NCBI GenBank assembly: GCA_013396915.1
Contig: VWZL01002058.1
Span: 1-64,000 of the forward strand
DNA: 64,000 nt
Reading direction: 5' to 3'
Origin: Stercorarius parasiticus
Lineage: Eukaryota > Chordata > Aves > Charadriiformes > Stercorariidae
This document shows, in pieces, positions 35,601 to 49,339 of the stretch (position 1 is the first letter of the stretch; each line of letters opens with the position of its first letter). A program made the position numbers and the translations under genes. The notes below the pieces were generated by a model that was not told the origin of the DNA, ran no database searches, and worked only from the letters and a program-made list of their open reading frames with translations.

Positions 35601-37706
35601 GCATCAAAACAGCCTTCCAACCTTTCCTGTTGCTAACTGGAAAAAAATAATTTGAGAAAACATATGTTCCTCCTGCATGCACACAAACACAAAAATATGT
35701 GCTTCGCTTCAAATATGTCTTCATCAAAAATTCCCCATGTCCTAGCACTTAACGCAAATCACTTAATGACCATTTGCAGCCTTCTGTCTTCAGGAATAGT
35801 AGTTTTTTTCAGGCCTTCCAGATGATTGCACTGATTGACAGGTCTGGTTTTTGCCACTGCTGTGTATCCCAGCTTCTTGCAGGGTGGCTGAAACACACAG
35901 AAACAGAAAGCAACAAAGGAGTTTGAAAGAACAGCCAAAGCAAGAAACAGGTAAGAAATTTGTTCCCCTGTTCCGTGTCCCAAGAAAATGGAGCTAATCT
36001 GCAGCCCGTCACCGTTATTATTTTAAAGCCTCCCTGCTCTGCTATTGATTTGATGTCTTCAGCAGAAGAGTGACGGTCAATTTTTTTTTGCCTGATACTT
36101 CTTCCTTGTAGTCGGGACTGCATCTCTGTCACGTGAGGGGCAGTGATAACCAGCTGTAGGTGTTTGCTGGTGTCCCTGTCCTGATGTCCTGCATGCAACC
36201 TGCACACATGCTAATGACTCCTCCCTTTCTGGGCCATAGGGGTGTGCCAACCCCCAAACGCAGCACAACACCCCACATGGCACATATGTGCGGGCATAAC
36301 TTAATGAACCAAACCATGAGATCCTTGGCGTTGAGGACGAAGAACATGAAGAAGTCTGTGGTCTAGCCACCAAGACCACAGTTGCACACGGGGTCACAAG
36401 GAAGAGGAAGTATTTAAGCGTCTGGCAGGTGTGTGAAATCTAGAGAATTCATGGGGGAAAAGAAATTAATTAAAAGAGAAAAAAGGCTGCTTTTTAGGAA
36501 GAGGACTTTGGCTTAAGAAGACTTGTTCATTGCTTTTATATGGGAAACTCTGAGATACAGTGTATTCATTGTGGGAGGGAAGAATTCAACGACAGGAGCT
36601 GAACACCCTTCTCCTGGCATTGAATACGTAGGCTAGTGATTCACTACAATTTTTATGGTGCCAGACACCATTACAGGGCTGTAGAAGCCCCACCTGGATG
36701 TCATCCCAGGGAAATTTCCAGGCAAATATCAGCTTACTGTTTACACACTTCAAACTTGTGCACCACACTACCAGAAGGCACTCCAAACTCTGTATGCAAA
36801 GTTTGAAACCCTGCATAGCACCATGAAAACACTTTGCTACACTAACTCAGGCTCATCTCTAGATAAGTTCAACTCATATCTGCCTCTTGAAGCAAAGCTA
36901 AATGTCCAGAAGACTGGAGGGGGCACGGAGAAAACATGCCTAGAGCAAGATCTTGAAGGGGGGTATAAGGAGGGGAAAATAAGTGTTTCTACTTCTGCTG
37001 GTTCTGCACCCTGGAATCTGCTAAGCTCATGTTGCTATTGCTGCTGTGTTCTCCACCTTCTCCTTACCTTCTTTTCTTGCCCATTTTTTCCTGTGTAGAA
37101 TGATATTGCAAGCTGTGGGAAGAACTTCTATGTGTAAGCAACACTAGCCACTGTGGGACCCTGTGTTAATCTTCTTGAGCTTGTCACACTGAAGGAGGAA
37201 TTAGTAACTAATGAAGTGTCTGAATGCAGTCATGAAAGAATCGGAGGAAAAGAAACAGAAAAAGAACAAACTGCATGCAACAAAACAGTAATTGCAGCCT
37301 GGCAGGGAGGAGCTCAGATTTTATCATGACAGGCCAGATCATAGCTGGAATGCAGACCAAGGAAAAGGGATATTCAAAGGGAATGCTTGCAGGGATCTCG
37401 GCGTGCTGCCCAAGGTCAGCTGTTTTGGACTCTTTAGCTAATGGAGCCACCATAAACTTCTTGAGAAGGCTCGGCGTACATGATTCTCTAGCCAGGTAAT
37501 CTGCATACGAATGTCAGAAACAGAGCTGCTTTAGATTTGCCTTCCTCAGCACCCCATTGGAGGGGACAGTACTTTCTGCTTAACCATTCCCTTTCACCGC
37601 CCACAGATCAGACACAAGGAGCGGGAGAGGCTGGAATAGGCTCAATATATGTTTGCATATCTCAGACTTGAGAATAAACAGTAGCTCCATCCATCCATCC
37701 ATCCAT

Positions 37707-37737
<31 letters not shown>

Positions 37738-39367
37738 CGCACCCACCCATCCATCCATAACACGCAAAGGCTACCCAAAGTGTCCATCTCTCCAAACACT
37801 GATGGATTGGTCTTTACAATGATACCTTTCGTCACTCTGCCACTCTTCCATACATACAAACCAAGCTTTTAACGTTGCCATTTTCTATTACAGAGCCAGG
37901 GGTTTTCAGAAAGCAAGGCCAGCCTTTTGGGGGCACCTGCCATTTTACAGACCAGTCTCCCTGGCATGTTCCACTGAGTTAGTGGAACATCTGGCATGGC
38001 TCTCCACAGGCTCAAATCCTCTGAAGTATCCTGTGACATAAGAATAGAAAGGAGTTATCGAATTCTGCAGGAGGATGATTGATGGTGAGTGAAGGCTTTG
38101 CTGGGAATTGCCAGTGCCTGCTGAGTGAACCTCCAGCTCAAAAGTAGTAATAAAAAAGAGAAAGTGTATGAGAATAATTAAGGAGAAAGATTTAGAAAGG
38201 GAGAGATCGAATAGACAGCCTTGGAGTGATAAAAGAATTATCCATCTGTAAAAAGCAGACTAAGCCCCCTGAAGAACACAATGAAATGTAATAATAAGAG
38301 GGATAGAAGGGAAAGGTGAAGGTTATTATAGTTGAAACATTTAGACTGTCTTATTACATGTCAGTTCTCTTATAATCTTCAGAATATGTGTCTGAGACCT
38401 CCTTCATCCTATAATGTACCTGGATAACTAGGGACACACTTAAAACACTGAATATCCCTATGGCTCCTGTTTCAAGTACCTGGAAACCAAAGACGTAGGC
38501 AGAGGAAATGCAGATGCATGGTGTATGTTTCAGATGCCAGCAGCCTCTGCCTAACCTTTCCTCAGCCTTTCTACCTGGGGAATCATCTGGGAGAGGCAGG
38601 AGTCCACATAGACAGGTCCACAGGTACCTGCCAGCTTGGGACAAACCAGTTGGGTTCAGGGATGCTGAAGACTGATTGACTGAAGACAGAATGATTTTGC
38701 TGCAGACATGAAGATGGCTCTCAAAGCATGAAAATTGCCCTGGCAAATCTTTTAGGAGCTTGTGACCATCTTCTACACTACTTCGGTAAAGGCCAGGGTA
38801 GAGGAAACATGGTGCGATGCTTAATGAAGGAAATTGGATTATTATTTCCTAGGGATGTTTTGCCTTCACTGCTGAGGCCACAAGTTTGACAGGGGATGCT
38901 TTAATGAATGTAAGACATTTTCAGTTAAAAAAAAAAAAAGGATAGCAATCTTTTTCAGAAAAGTCATAAGTTGTGCTTGCTGCAGATGTCCAACAGCTGA
39001 GAGTATATTTTCATACCATGCTGCATGGCCAGAAGAAATCTGTGCTTCAGGAGGCTGCTGCGTCTCTGTTAACAAGAATGGCTTGATTCCTTAGCTGGAA
39101 TATATTACCTGCAATGCAATACAACCTGTAAGCATCCCACAATGCCGTGATGTCATGAGAATTTCTTCAAATTCCTGGTTTCTGTGATATCCACGACACA
39201 ATAGGAAAATGGGGTAATACCATTTCCCTGTTTCACATTGATATGGAGAAGAGTAGAGCAGGAACAATTTCATTAAATACTTGATGAGTAGGAATGCTTC
39301 TCTAAGGTAGCCTCTATAATTTTCACTTTTATTTTGAAAATGCGTATGTTTTCAAAGAAAATGGATA
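35601..39367. other. Intergenic, no gene seen
   Basis: No exon recognised. Includes a CCAT microsatellite and a CpG-richer segment around 36085-36410 with overlapping open frames on the minus strand (see findings). Confidence 0.55.
37685..37758. repeat. (CCAT)n microsatellite
   Basis: About twelve uninterrupted TCCA units, then variant units (CCGT, CCACG, CACC) and three further CCAT units. Confidence 0.97.
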
Positions 39368-39498
39368 TCATAGAATCACAGAACCATAGAATGGTTTGGG
39401 TTGGAAGGGACCTTAAATATCATGTAGTTCCAACCCCTCCGTGATGGCCAGGGACATCTTCTACTAGAATTCCCTTGAACACTTCCAGGAATGGGGAT
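39368..39498 (-). mobile_element. CR1 LINE 3' end, short, internally deleted
   Basis: Reversed tail and UTR (ATGGTTTGGGTTGGAAGGGA). The UTR then jumps from CTACTAGA to CCTTGAACACTTCCAGGAAT, so about 40 bp are missing. It ends after GGGGAT. Confidence 0.9.
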
Positions 39499-39967
39499 GT
39501 GTTTGTTTCCAATGGTGTTTTCAAAGTGGAAACATTACATTCTGATCATTTAGAAAAGTTAGGAAATTTTGAATTTTGAAATTTTAACTGAAAAAAACCT
39601 AATCACGATAATTCCGTAAACTGCCCCACCATGTCTTTTCAAAAAATATTCAGAGACACACAGTTATTGTAGTGATTGGAGCTGGAGCTGTGAAGGATGC
39701 AGTTTGGGAAGACTGACCATGGAAATCAGGTAGTTCTTAAATTGCCTTTAGGAAGTTTTCCCTGGCTGTTAGCTGCTCATCTCCTGTAAACAACTCCAGC
39801 CATGTTCACATCAGAGAGAGGACATCCTTCTCCTCTTCCCTCCTGTACTCCATCAGACATGGTAATGTCACCCTGGCACTCACCTCCAGTCATGGTCTTC
39901 CCTCCATACCTCCTGTCATGGTCATCCTTCCACAACCCATGGAGCAACGTCTCTAGACTCTTGTTAG
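39499..39967. other. Intergenic, no gene seen
   Basis: The imperfectly repeated words CATGGT and CCTCC(A/T)GTCATGG at 39840-39930 are the only structure seen. Confidence 0.5.
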
Positions 39968-40499
39968 TGGTTACTGAGGCCACATCTGGAGTACTGTCCC
40001 CCAGTTCTAGAATGACAGGAAACTAATTGAGAGAGTCCTGCAAAGGGCTACAAAGATGTTCAAGGGACTGGAGCACCTCTCTGATGAGGAAAGGCTGAGA
40101 GACCTAGATTTATTCAGCCTGGAGAAGAGAAGACTGAGAGGGGATCTTATCAATGCTCATCAATATCTAAGGGGTGGGTGGCAAGAGGATCGGGTCGGGC
40201 TCTTTTCAGTGATGACCAGTGAGAGGACAAGGGGCAATGGACACAAATTGGAACACAGGAAGTTCCATCTCAACATGAGGAAAAACTTCTTTGCTTTGAG
40301 GGTGGGAGAGCACTGGAACAGGCTGCCCAGAGAGAGTGTGGAGTCTCCTTCTCTGGATATGTTTCAAATTTGGATGCATTCCTGTACAACCTGCTGTAGG
40401 TGACCCTGCTTTGGCAGGGGTGTTGGACTGGATGATCTCCGAAGCCCCCTTCCAACCCCCACCATTTTGTGATTCTGTGATTTTGTGATTCTGTGATTT
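39968..40499 (+). mobile_element. CR1 LINE 3' end, distinct subfamily
   Basis: Opens with CTGAGGCCACATCTGGAGTA. The ORF2 C-terminus is open at 40056-40403 ([54 protein letters not shown]). The UTR is GTGACCCTGCTTTGGCAGGG with GGATGATCTCCGAAG, and the tail is ATTCTGTG/ATTTTGTG units (40464-40499). The HLNMRKNFF wording and the TTCTGTG tail set it apart from the other groups in the window. Confidence 0.95.
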
Positions 40500-43400
40500 G
40501 TTATCAAGTCCATGACGGGAGTCATTAGACTGGTATGCTGAAGCTTTACAAAAGAAATTCTGGTGTGATCAAAAAAAATAAAGAAAGAAAAGCAGCCACG
40601 AAAAACCTAATACACGCTATAGAAGGTTTTTTGTCAATAGTTTTCCTTATTCTGCATTACAATCCATTTTCAGGGATTGCAATTTCCTCCAAGAAGAGTG
40701 GTAGAAATGCAACCCACTGTTATTCAGATCCTTCCAGAAACCCATATATTTATTCACTATGCCTTGGAGCATAGGAAACAAGTGGAAAAGTTCATATCAT
40801 CTACAGCTGAGCTCACAAAGCTGGGAGGAATCTACCTTGTTTTGAGTTTGCCGTTCCTGTTTATTTCTGTGCTTATGCAGAGTGCATTCCATCTGATTAT
40901 CTAAAGAAAATAAGTTAGAGTGATTTGATTAGGCAAATAAAGTCTTTCAAAAGGAGAAAAAAACCCAACACAAATGCTAACAGCTCTTTAATCCAACCGA
41001 GAGAAGTATAACAAGAGCCAATGTTTGGAAGCAAAGTTAGAAAAATTCCAATACCGAACAAGACAAGCACTTCAAATACATGTAGAGATGACAAATTATA
41101 TACATAAAAAAAGATTCTCAGGAGAAGTTATGAATTTTTATTTTCTTCATGCTTTTAAATTGAGGCAGGTGCCTTTATAGATCAGCTTCAGTCAAAGTCA
41201 CAAGACTGGACTGATGATGGGCAAATGAGGTGACAGTACCTTTACACTATCACGCTATCATGCAGGTAAGAAGATATAGTTCTAAACTCTAAGAGCTGGG
41301 TCCACCTTATTTAACTTACCATCTGTAAATTAGGTGACTCATTCTAGATAAGTGTCTGAGCTCCTTCTGTAGTCGGTACAGAGAAAGAGGCACTTCCAGA
41401 GAGTGATTTATCTTATACTAACTTGGCAGCTAAGGTATCTGAGGTGAATCCTCCTCTGAAGACCTTTATATCTCTCCTTTAAACACCAAGACCTCACAAC
41501 TAAATGAAATTAAATGTCTTATTTGAGAGGGTAAAGCTTCATAAAATGAATCCTTTCAAGAGGCAAAGAAATTGCTCTGATCTTCTAATATGATTATTTG
41601 CCTTCCTGTCCAAGTCAGATCATGGCTTCATAGTTCATTAAGACAGAGTAATGAAAAGGAGATGAATAAAGGGAAACCCAATATTTTGGATGCTGTTGTT
41701 CAGAACTGTAAAAAATACAGAGCACTTTGGGATCATTCTGGGAACAGGAACTTCAAGGATATTAAATCACCGCATTTCATTATCTAGATGTCAGTCATAG
41801 CACTCTAGTTAAAACTTCAAACAGGCTTTTAGTATAAACACTCATTAAACCGAGAGAAGAATAATGGATAATTGTCATCAGTGTTAGAGAGAGTTAGATC
41901 TTTTCTGTGTCTTTAATTACTTATGCAGCCAGCAAATGATGTTACATTTCCACACACTCCCTTCATGAAATGTTCAAAGATGATCTCAGTTGCTTCTGTT
42001 TTTCTACTTGGAAATATCACAAGGATTTTACGCTGTCTGAGCATTTGCCCATAAAGACTGATTCACAGGAGAACATAAAGTCAACAACCAAACAGAGTTT
42101 GAAAGGTTTAACAACTTTTATGCTTAGTCAATAATTTGATGTTTCTCAAGGAAGGCTGGGTTTAGGAGCTCTGCCAAGATTTTCAAACGAAAGGTGGCTC
42201 TGCAAACATTCTTAAATTAGATAACCCAATGGCTATATTGCAAACTTTCCAGCTCACATGAGGCTCAGACAAAGCATGCCCTGCAGAGCAGAGGGTGATG
42301 TTGTGTGCTCAAGAAATCTGCTATGTTAATGCTTTTCCAAACGTGCTTGGCTCAGCTGCTGGTGGGCTATTGTGCAAACAGAGGATAAACATGGGATGGA
42401 GTATGCCCTGATATAGCTGCTATAAATACAGCAGAGGAGCTGAGCAGGGCCAGCAAGATCTTTCAAGGGCTGCATACAAAAAACTGACATGGGCTTCCCT
42501 TCTGCCAGGGTGGAAAGTATTTTGCAAGGGACATGGCCTAGGCCACCTTTGGTTTTGTTGTTGCTGTCTACAGACACTGGCAGGAGCAGATCTCAACCAC
42601 CAACAAATGTTCTTCAGGCCTGAGTGACATCTTCAACCCCATGCGGCTGATAGGTCTATTTTGTCAGACCACCACCTCCACCAATGCAAGGCTTGCCGGT
42701 GTTATGTGTGTGACATGATTCTTTTTACCCTAGAGATGATATTCTCTCACCAGGGAAATATTGGTGACCCTGGCATGTGTGCTTTGAGTTGTCAGGGCAA
42801 GACATGCTCAGCCTGTGTGAGACGGACTGTGCGCAGTCACAGTTTGTAAATTAAGTTGTATCGCCTGCATGCAAGGAATGGGGAAAAGGCAAAACCGCAT
42901 TGTTTTCCTTCCTCTAGAGTAGTCTTCCTCATCTCAGTCTCTCACAGCAGTGTGGGGTTTGAGATGGGGGATGCATATTCTGCCTTGCAGCGTCTCTAGT
43001 AGCTTCAGAGCATCTCAGTAGCCCTAAATGCTAAAAAAAGGCTCACAGTGAGACGCGCTTGTTAGCCAAAGAGGTAACAACATCTCCTTACCCTGAGTGG
43101 CAGTTATTGGACTGAGATTTGATGATCTCCTTGCCAAATCCCAGCTCCCTTATCTCACTAATTACAGATGGAAAATAGTGGAAACAGCCCAGACTAATTT
43201 TCAATAAAAGGGGCTGTAATCTTTGATTAAACTTTCTTTGTTTCTCTGAACTGCAAGTGAGGAAAAACAATTGTAGCTCCACATCGTAGCCTTTAAATCA
43301 CAAAAACCAAATACGATTCTCACTTGGAAATGGGCTTCTAGATCTGTGGCAAGCACTGAACCCCTGAGGTGAAATAGTCCCTTCTTCAGGTGCACACTGG

Positions 43401-43579
43401 AATATCTTCTTAGGGTACCTTGGGTGCTCTAAAAGGTCAATGAACTCTGGAAAATTTGAACTGGTTATGGACTTTTCATTAAAATGGCACCTAATATATA
43501 TGTTAACTTTGAGATGATTTCATTCTCAGGATCGAATTTCACCCTGTGCGATCACAGGACTGACGGCTTTCGCCATTGC
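40500..43579. other. Intergenic, no gene seen
   Basis: About 3 kb without recognised repeats or exons. A 62-codon cysteine-rich frame at 42661-42849 (CKACRCYVC, CQGKTCSACV) has no recognisable family and is probably accidental. Confidence 0.55.
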
Positions 43580-43751
43580 ATCATAGAATCATAGAATTAT
43601 CTAGGTTGAAAGGGACCTTTGAGGTCATTGAGTCCAACCATTAACCTAACACTGCCAAAACCACCACTAAACCATGTCCCTCAGCACCACATCTACCCAT
43701 CTTTTAAATACCTCCAGGGATGGTGATTCTATCACTTCCCTGGGCAGCCTC
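43580..43751 (-). mobile_element. CR1 LINE 3' end, 5'-truncated
   Basis: Reversed tail ATCATAGAATCATAGAATTA, the CCACCACTAAACCATGTCCC UTR, CTTTTAAATACCTCCAGGGA, and an end within CCCTGGGCAGCC. The same group and nearly the same 172-bp length as the nested copy at 23.6 kb. Confidence 0.93.
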
Positions 43752-43807
43752 TATTATGAAGGGCTGTGATTTCTGGCGACAGACCCTTTGCTGCATCGAT
43801 GGCTTCT

Positions 43808-43861
43808 GTCCCAAATGAAGATCTTTTGGGACCGAAGGAAGGATGGCTTTGACCATCCTTC
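43808..43861. repeat. Two adjacent perfect hairpins
   Basis: Stem 1: GTCCCAAA (43808-43815) with TTTGGGAC (43825-43832), 9-nt loop. Stem 2: GAAGGATGG (43838-43846) with CCATCCTTC (43853-43861), 6-nt loop. Five bases separate them. The segment lies about 55 bp beyond the CR1 fragment end and is not CR1. Confidence 0.85.
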
Positions 43862-45046
43862 ACGTGGAGTGCTCCAGACCACATGGCAGAGGAAAATTGC
43901 ATGAAAATAGCATATCCTACGTCAAGGAAGCCAGGCAGGTTATTAAATGAACCCATAATGCATTTTTTAAGTCCTGTAATTTTTAATCTTATTTCATGAT
44001 ATTTGAATGTTTGTGGATGACCTAATGGTAAGTACCTGGCTTTGCAAACAGGTGGATGAATCTTTTCCTACATGGCAATGCACATTTAGTATTTAATATC
44101 ATTTTTACATGAAGATTGTTGAAAGATGCATAGTGTTTATAATACTGATCAGTTTTCTTCCAAGCAGACACATTCAGCGCTGTTCCCTTATTTTAAAATC
44201 TCTTCTAGAGTTTCTTCCTGCATCATCTATGACTGATTTCACCTTTCTGTATTTTTAAAGAAACTGTAGGATAGAGTTAATGATTCCAGCTGGATGTGGG
44301 CAGAGTGAATGACAGAGGATGACAAGGCGGTTTAGCTGATTGTTAGTTACAGATGATTATTAGTTATGAAAGAGGGTAAAATAGCTTGATTCCATTGCAC
44401 AGAAACCTGTTTTCTCAGAAATCTGCTACAGAAAATGACCTCTTAGCATGATGCATGGATGAGGTCTTATGTTTCATTTTTGCCTTTCTTCTTGTCATTT
44501 TGTTTTCTTGAAAGTTTTCCCAATAGCCAGGCTTCTCTGGACAGAATATGCTCTTTCTCTTCTACCAAATTTGCTTTGATGTATGTTCAATTAGGTATAG
44601 GTGAGTTTTACACTTATTGGAAGCCCCAGTGTAGTCACCTGGGTCTTTTGTAAACTCCGTTGGAGACACAGGATTACTCAAAAATCTGAGTTGGGTTTTT
44701 TTAAAGGATGTTTCTCACCCATGTGCCTGGAGAAAATAGCTTGAAAATGCGAAGTCAGTGTAAACAAAATCAAGTAAAGAGACCGTCTGGTTTATTAGCC
44801 TGAGTAGTAGCAGCAGTAGCATCCCCTGGGTTTCAAAGCAGTCTCATGACTGAGGTAGAAACAGTTACAGCCAGGAACTCCAGAGCTGGAAAACCTGATG
44901 CAAGTGTCAGAACAAGAAGGATAAAGAATCCATTAGTCCCCCCAAAAAGAAACAGAAAAATGCTGTTTTACTTGTAGCAACAGAGAGTTCATCAGAACAA
45001 CAGACTTTTATTCCCGATTCTTCCATGTATCAGTTTTGAGGTCTTT

Positions 45047-45135
45047 TTTTGACCTCCCTCTACCTCAGTTTCCTCATTTACGCATATCAAAAGGTGGGAG
45101 CATGAACAGTAATTCGCTAGTGCATCACAAGAGTT
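45047..45135 (+). mobile_element. MIR-type SINE core relic
   Basis: TCTACCTCAGTTTCCTCATT followed by a short A-rich gap, AGCATGAACAGTAATTC and CATCACAAGAG. It fits the MIR core order (CTCAGTTTCCTCAT, then TGATAATAGTACC, then TTGTGAG) only loosely. Confidence 0.45.
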
Positions 45136-46920
45136 TGGGAAAAGCCTAGCAATTTTCATTGGACAATGAATAACCACCATGCATCAGCTCTTCAATCTGT
45201 CATCCCTGCTGGTCCAGCTGGATGTTGCTTCATGATTGCTCACCTATGATTAGGAAAACAACAGCCCTAATACACAAATATTATACTTTTTCTTCTAGGG
45301 TGAGTAGGCAGCTCCAACTTATATTTCCTAGCTTCCTCAGGCAGCTGTTGGGAACGGCGATGTGTGTGACCACTCTAATGACTCCAGGTAGAATGGTTCC
45401 ATTACAGTTGGGGATGATCCTCTGCTTATTCTGCATTTCATTTTAAAAGTGTTCTTGAAAATCCTTTGAGAGATAACAGGGGCTTGCCAGCTGCAAAGAA
45501 CAGTATCAGCATATAAATCACAGAGTAAATTGTAGAGAGCAAACAAGAATACAGAGTAACTGATAGCATTTGAAAGTTAATAGGTGGATGAGCCTACAGA
45601 AAAAGGTATGTTTTAAAGCATAAGCAGAATTACAGTGGAGTTAAGTTGACTGAAATGAGACACTGAGGTGTGAGCAGAAGGGTTTTATTACTTTCTGATA
45701 TGCAGACAGACAAGCAGTTTTTTGGGTGAAGCTTGTGGGTCAAGAGCTCATTGTACAGACCCCTTCTAAGAGCAAGATGCTTTTCATTATATGCTATGCC
45801 TAGGGAGGCACTGTAAAGTTGAATAGGAATTGTGTGTTATGTTCCAGGATGCTGTTAGTGCTTCTATACATTTTTAAGGCTTTGAAAGTCCAACACAATA
45901 ATTTCTAGAGAAAACAGTCTGGACAGCCTCAGCTCTGCTGCCAACCTGATAATTTCTGCTTACTGTAGAAAATATCTATGCCCAATGGTGGGACAGAGTT
46001 GATGTCTCTGAGTTGCTTGGCTGCTATTACAGTCACAGGAGATTGAGCCAATACAGTAAATGGAGCAAATGGCACAAATCATCTGAAGAAACACTGACAA
46101 TTATTGTAGCATGAGTGGATTGTGCCTTAAACTTCATTGCTGTTAGTGCCCATGGACTACAAGAGTGATTTTCTCAGATATAGATGTCTACAGTGGAGAA
46201 ATCCATATTCAGGACAAAGAAATCTGACCTTAGGCTGTCTTCATCTTCTATAGGGAGAAAAATCATAGCAAAAGTCAGCTTCTACAATAAAAGAGGTGAA
46301 CTGTCTCTCAAAACATCTGTTTTTCTCCGTTGGCTATGCAGAGGTGACAGGTTGGGTGGAGACATCCATCTGCATAAGGTGAGGTTCAAGGTACCTTCCT
46401 CCTCCTCCAGTCTTAGTTATGAGTCCTGAATCCACTGTTCCCTTAAATCTGTTTTCCATCATGTGAAATTTCTCTCATTGCTAAGAATCTGCGGATCTCA
46501 AGAAAAGATACTGTCCTGAGTCTGCACTTTGGCTGCTAGCTTGGGGGATCACAGAGTTCCATCATGAGCTCAGTCTCGCCACTGTTGGTTCTGTTAGGGG
46601 TGAGATGAGAAGGGTCCTGCTGTGAGGAGAAACCTCTGCAGAAATAGCCATGCAGCAGGAGGATGCCAGGATGGGCTGGTGGTGTCTGTGTGATGCACCA
46701 GTTTAACAAGTCTGCATTGTGCAAGTGCGGTACACACATACAGAGAAAAGATAGCTTCCAACCCAGAGCAGATAATAATCATATAAAATCCAGAGGGGAC
46801 ACAATATTGCTAACACACTTCTGTTAGAGGCTTTATAATGATATGTAGGAATATAGGAATATAATTTTTTTGTTGTACAAATTATAGATTACAGGCTACT
46901 GTAAGTACATTTTATGCTGG

Positions 46921-47424
46921 ATAGAATCATAGAATCATCTAGCTTGGAAGGGACCTTTCAGATCACCTAGTCCAACCATCAACCTAACACTAACAAAAAC
47001 CACCACTAAACCGTATCCCTAAGCACTATGTCTACCCATCTTTTAAATCTCTCCAGCCTCAACCACTTCCCTGGGCAGCCTGGTCCAATGTTCAATAACC
47101 CTTTCTTTGAAGAATTTTTTCCTAAGATCCAATCTAAACCTCCCCTGGTACAACTTGAGGCCATTTCCTCTTGTTCTATCACCTGTTACTTGGGAGAAGA
47201 TACTAACCCCCACCTCTATACAGCCTCCTTTCAGGGAGTTGTAGAGAGAGAGAAGGTTTCCCCTCAGCCTCCTTTTCTCCAGACTAAACAATCCCAGTTC
47301 CCTCAGCCGCTCCTCATAAGACTTATTCTCCAGACCTCTCACCAGCTTCGTTGCCCTTCTCTGGACCTGTTCCAGCACCTCAATATCTATTTTTGGAGTA
47401 GAGGGCCCAAAACTGGACACAATT
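46921..47424 (-). mobile_element. CR1 LINE 3' end, 5'-truncated
   Basis: Reversed tail, then a UTR of the AACCTAACACTAACAAAAAC type. A minus-strand open ORF2 end (47043-47420) contains [58 protein letters not shown] and [15 protein letters not shown] short deletion just after CTCTCCAG puts the stop in a different place from other copies (VVEAGEI end). Confidence 0.95.
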
Positions 47425-49339
47425 AAAGCTTTGAGTCTAAGGCCAAACTAAGTATGAAAGGAAGAACAGGCAAAGATTTGTGGGATGCTTCAGATAATGG
47501 GAAATCCTAGATGATACAGATGTTACAGGTCATGCTGGGTTGCCCATGGAAGAATTTCTCAAATCAATTCAGGACCAAGGCTGAACAGCTGCCCTGGCAC
47601 CAATATATCTTCATTCCCTTAGCCTATGGGAGGTGACCTTCAGCCAGGCTATTGGCACGGCTCCCCTGGAGCCCACAGGGCAGAAACACCCTGATGTTAG
47701 GGCTAAGAAAGCTGTTCTGGAAAAGCTAATATTGATGTGAAATTCATTGCTGCTTCCTGGTGTGAATGAATCTGTTTTGTCATGTCTGTGCTACCTGACT
47801 GAGCCGTATAACTCAATTCAAGTACTTACGTGCAGTGGGGAGAGGTATCCTCCAAAAGAAAATGCTGAATATTACTGCCCTCTTTATACTCTCCAGGGAC
47901 ACCCAGGGGGTTAAACACAGAGAAAATCAAAAATAGTGTAAGAGGAAAAGATGGAGTAAGAAATATGTAGAAATGTGGCCTGAATGCATTTATACTGTAA
48001 AGGAGAAGGTCTCTGGTGATGAACAATGTCCTTTGGAGAATGATCCAGAGTCCTTGGCCCAGCCTGGTGCACCTCCTGGCCTTGCTTTGACAATGAGCCA
48101 GGATACGGCCAAAATTGCAGCATCTGAGCCCTGGCGAACAATTCTAGGTCCTATATCTAGAAATAACTTTGCTGTTTGAACAGCAGTCCTTGTCCTTAGG
48201 TCTTCTGTTCACCACCTCATCAGCTCACTCTTGCCTGCCTACCTGCTTAATCACTTTTTTCTGCTTTTTCATTTTCTTGTCATTTTGAGAGGTGAAATGC
48301 TCTCTACAGATTCCCCTTTGCTCCTTCAGAGATTGCCTGACTCCTTCCCAAGAGCCAGCCCTGCCTTCCAGCAGACCTTTGTCTTTCTTTCTCCCATAGA
48401 TAATTTGCTGCGGGAGTTTTTATCTCCTCAGCATACTATTCTTCTTCTTCTTTTTTTTTTTTTTTTTAACATCTTCTCTGAGTTTTAACGATTCTCCACA
48501 GACAATATGCCATCTGTATATCTTACCTATATGGCTTCTTCTCATTTAAATGAGGATAAATACCACTAATGAGTTTTGAAAGGAAGCGACTCCGGATGAA
48601 TGTGGAATGAGCAGGAGAAGGAGTCGTTGGGAATCTCAATTAGCAATTGCTGGGGAAAAGTGTGTTACGGGGATGAGGGAGCTGGGGCAGCCCAGTAACT
48701 ATGAGAGCAGGAAAGTGGGCTTGACCAGAGTGGGGTGTGGGATTGTCCTTGCTGCTTGTCCCTGCTGCTAAGGGACTGGGCAGCCCTGAATAAAGGCCCA
48801 AATACACACATCCTGGAAACACGTTGAAGATGTGATTTTCAACATGCTGAAGATGTATTTGCTTGCATGAATGCTTCTGCACCTGAAGTTGATGGATTGC
48901 AGTAAATACATACTCCATCTCCAACAGCCAAATCAACTTGCACCACCTCCATTAAACCACCCTGACTGAGTGCTGAAGCAGATTGCGGAATGCTTATGTG
49001 TCCTTTTCCATCATCTCAGCTCGAGGGAGGTAACCAGAGGGGTTGCAGCAAACCTACTGACTTTACTAGCCATTTATTTTTTTTAAACATATGAGTCACA
49101 GCAGTTTTAAGCCCTGAACCTTTTTATTTCTGTATGATATGCAGAATTTTAATAATATAACAAGAAAAATCCATATTAAGACTTCATGGATTGGATGGGG
49201 GAATTTAACCTTCATAGCTAGGTCTCAGGGCATGGTCTACCCTTATGCACACTCAAAACTCATCAAGTTAGCAGAACTAACTACACTTTGTACTGAATAT
49301 GTCATGTATGGGAGGAGACATGTTGGTAGTGTGAACACT
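47425..49339. other. Intergenic, no gene seen
   Basis: No gene. A CTT/T-rich run (48441-48467) is the only simple repeat. Confidence 0.6.

Larger units (their letters stand above)
43752..46920. other. Intergenic, no gene seen
   Basis: Contains the hairpin pair at 43808-43861 and a MIR-like relic at 45.1 kb. No exon or young repeat otherwise. Confidence 0.55.

Noticed and set aside
37580..37859. Minus frames with repeated DGWM units
   Set aside because: Translation of the CCAT microsatellite, not a repeat protein.
42661..42849. Cysteine-rich 62-codon frame suggesting a zinc-binding peptide
   Set aside because: CxxC spacing occurs (CKAC, CYVC, CSAC) but without the His/Cys spacing of any zinc-finger class. 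It is too short to support.
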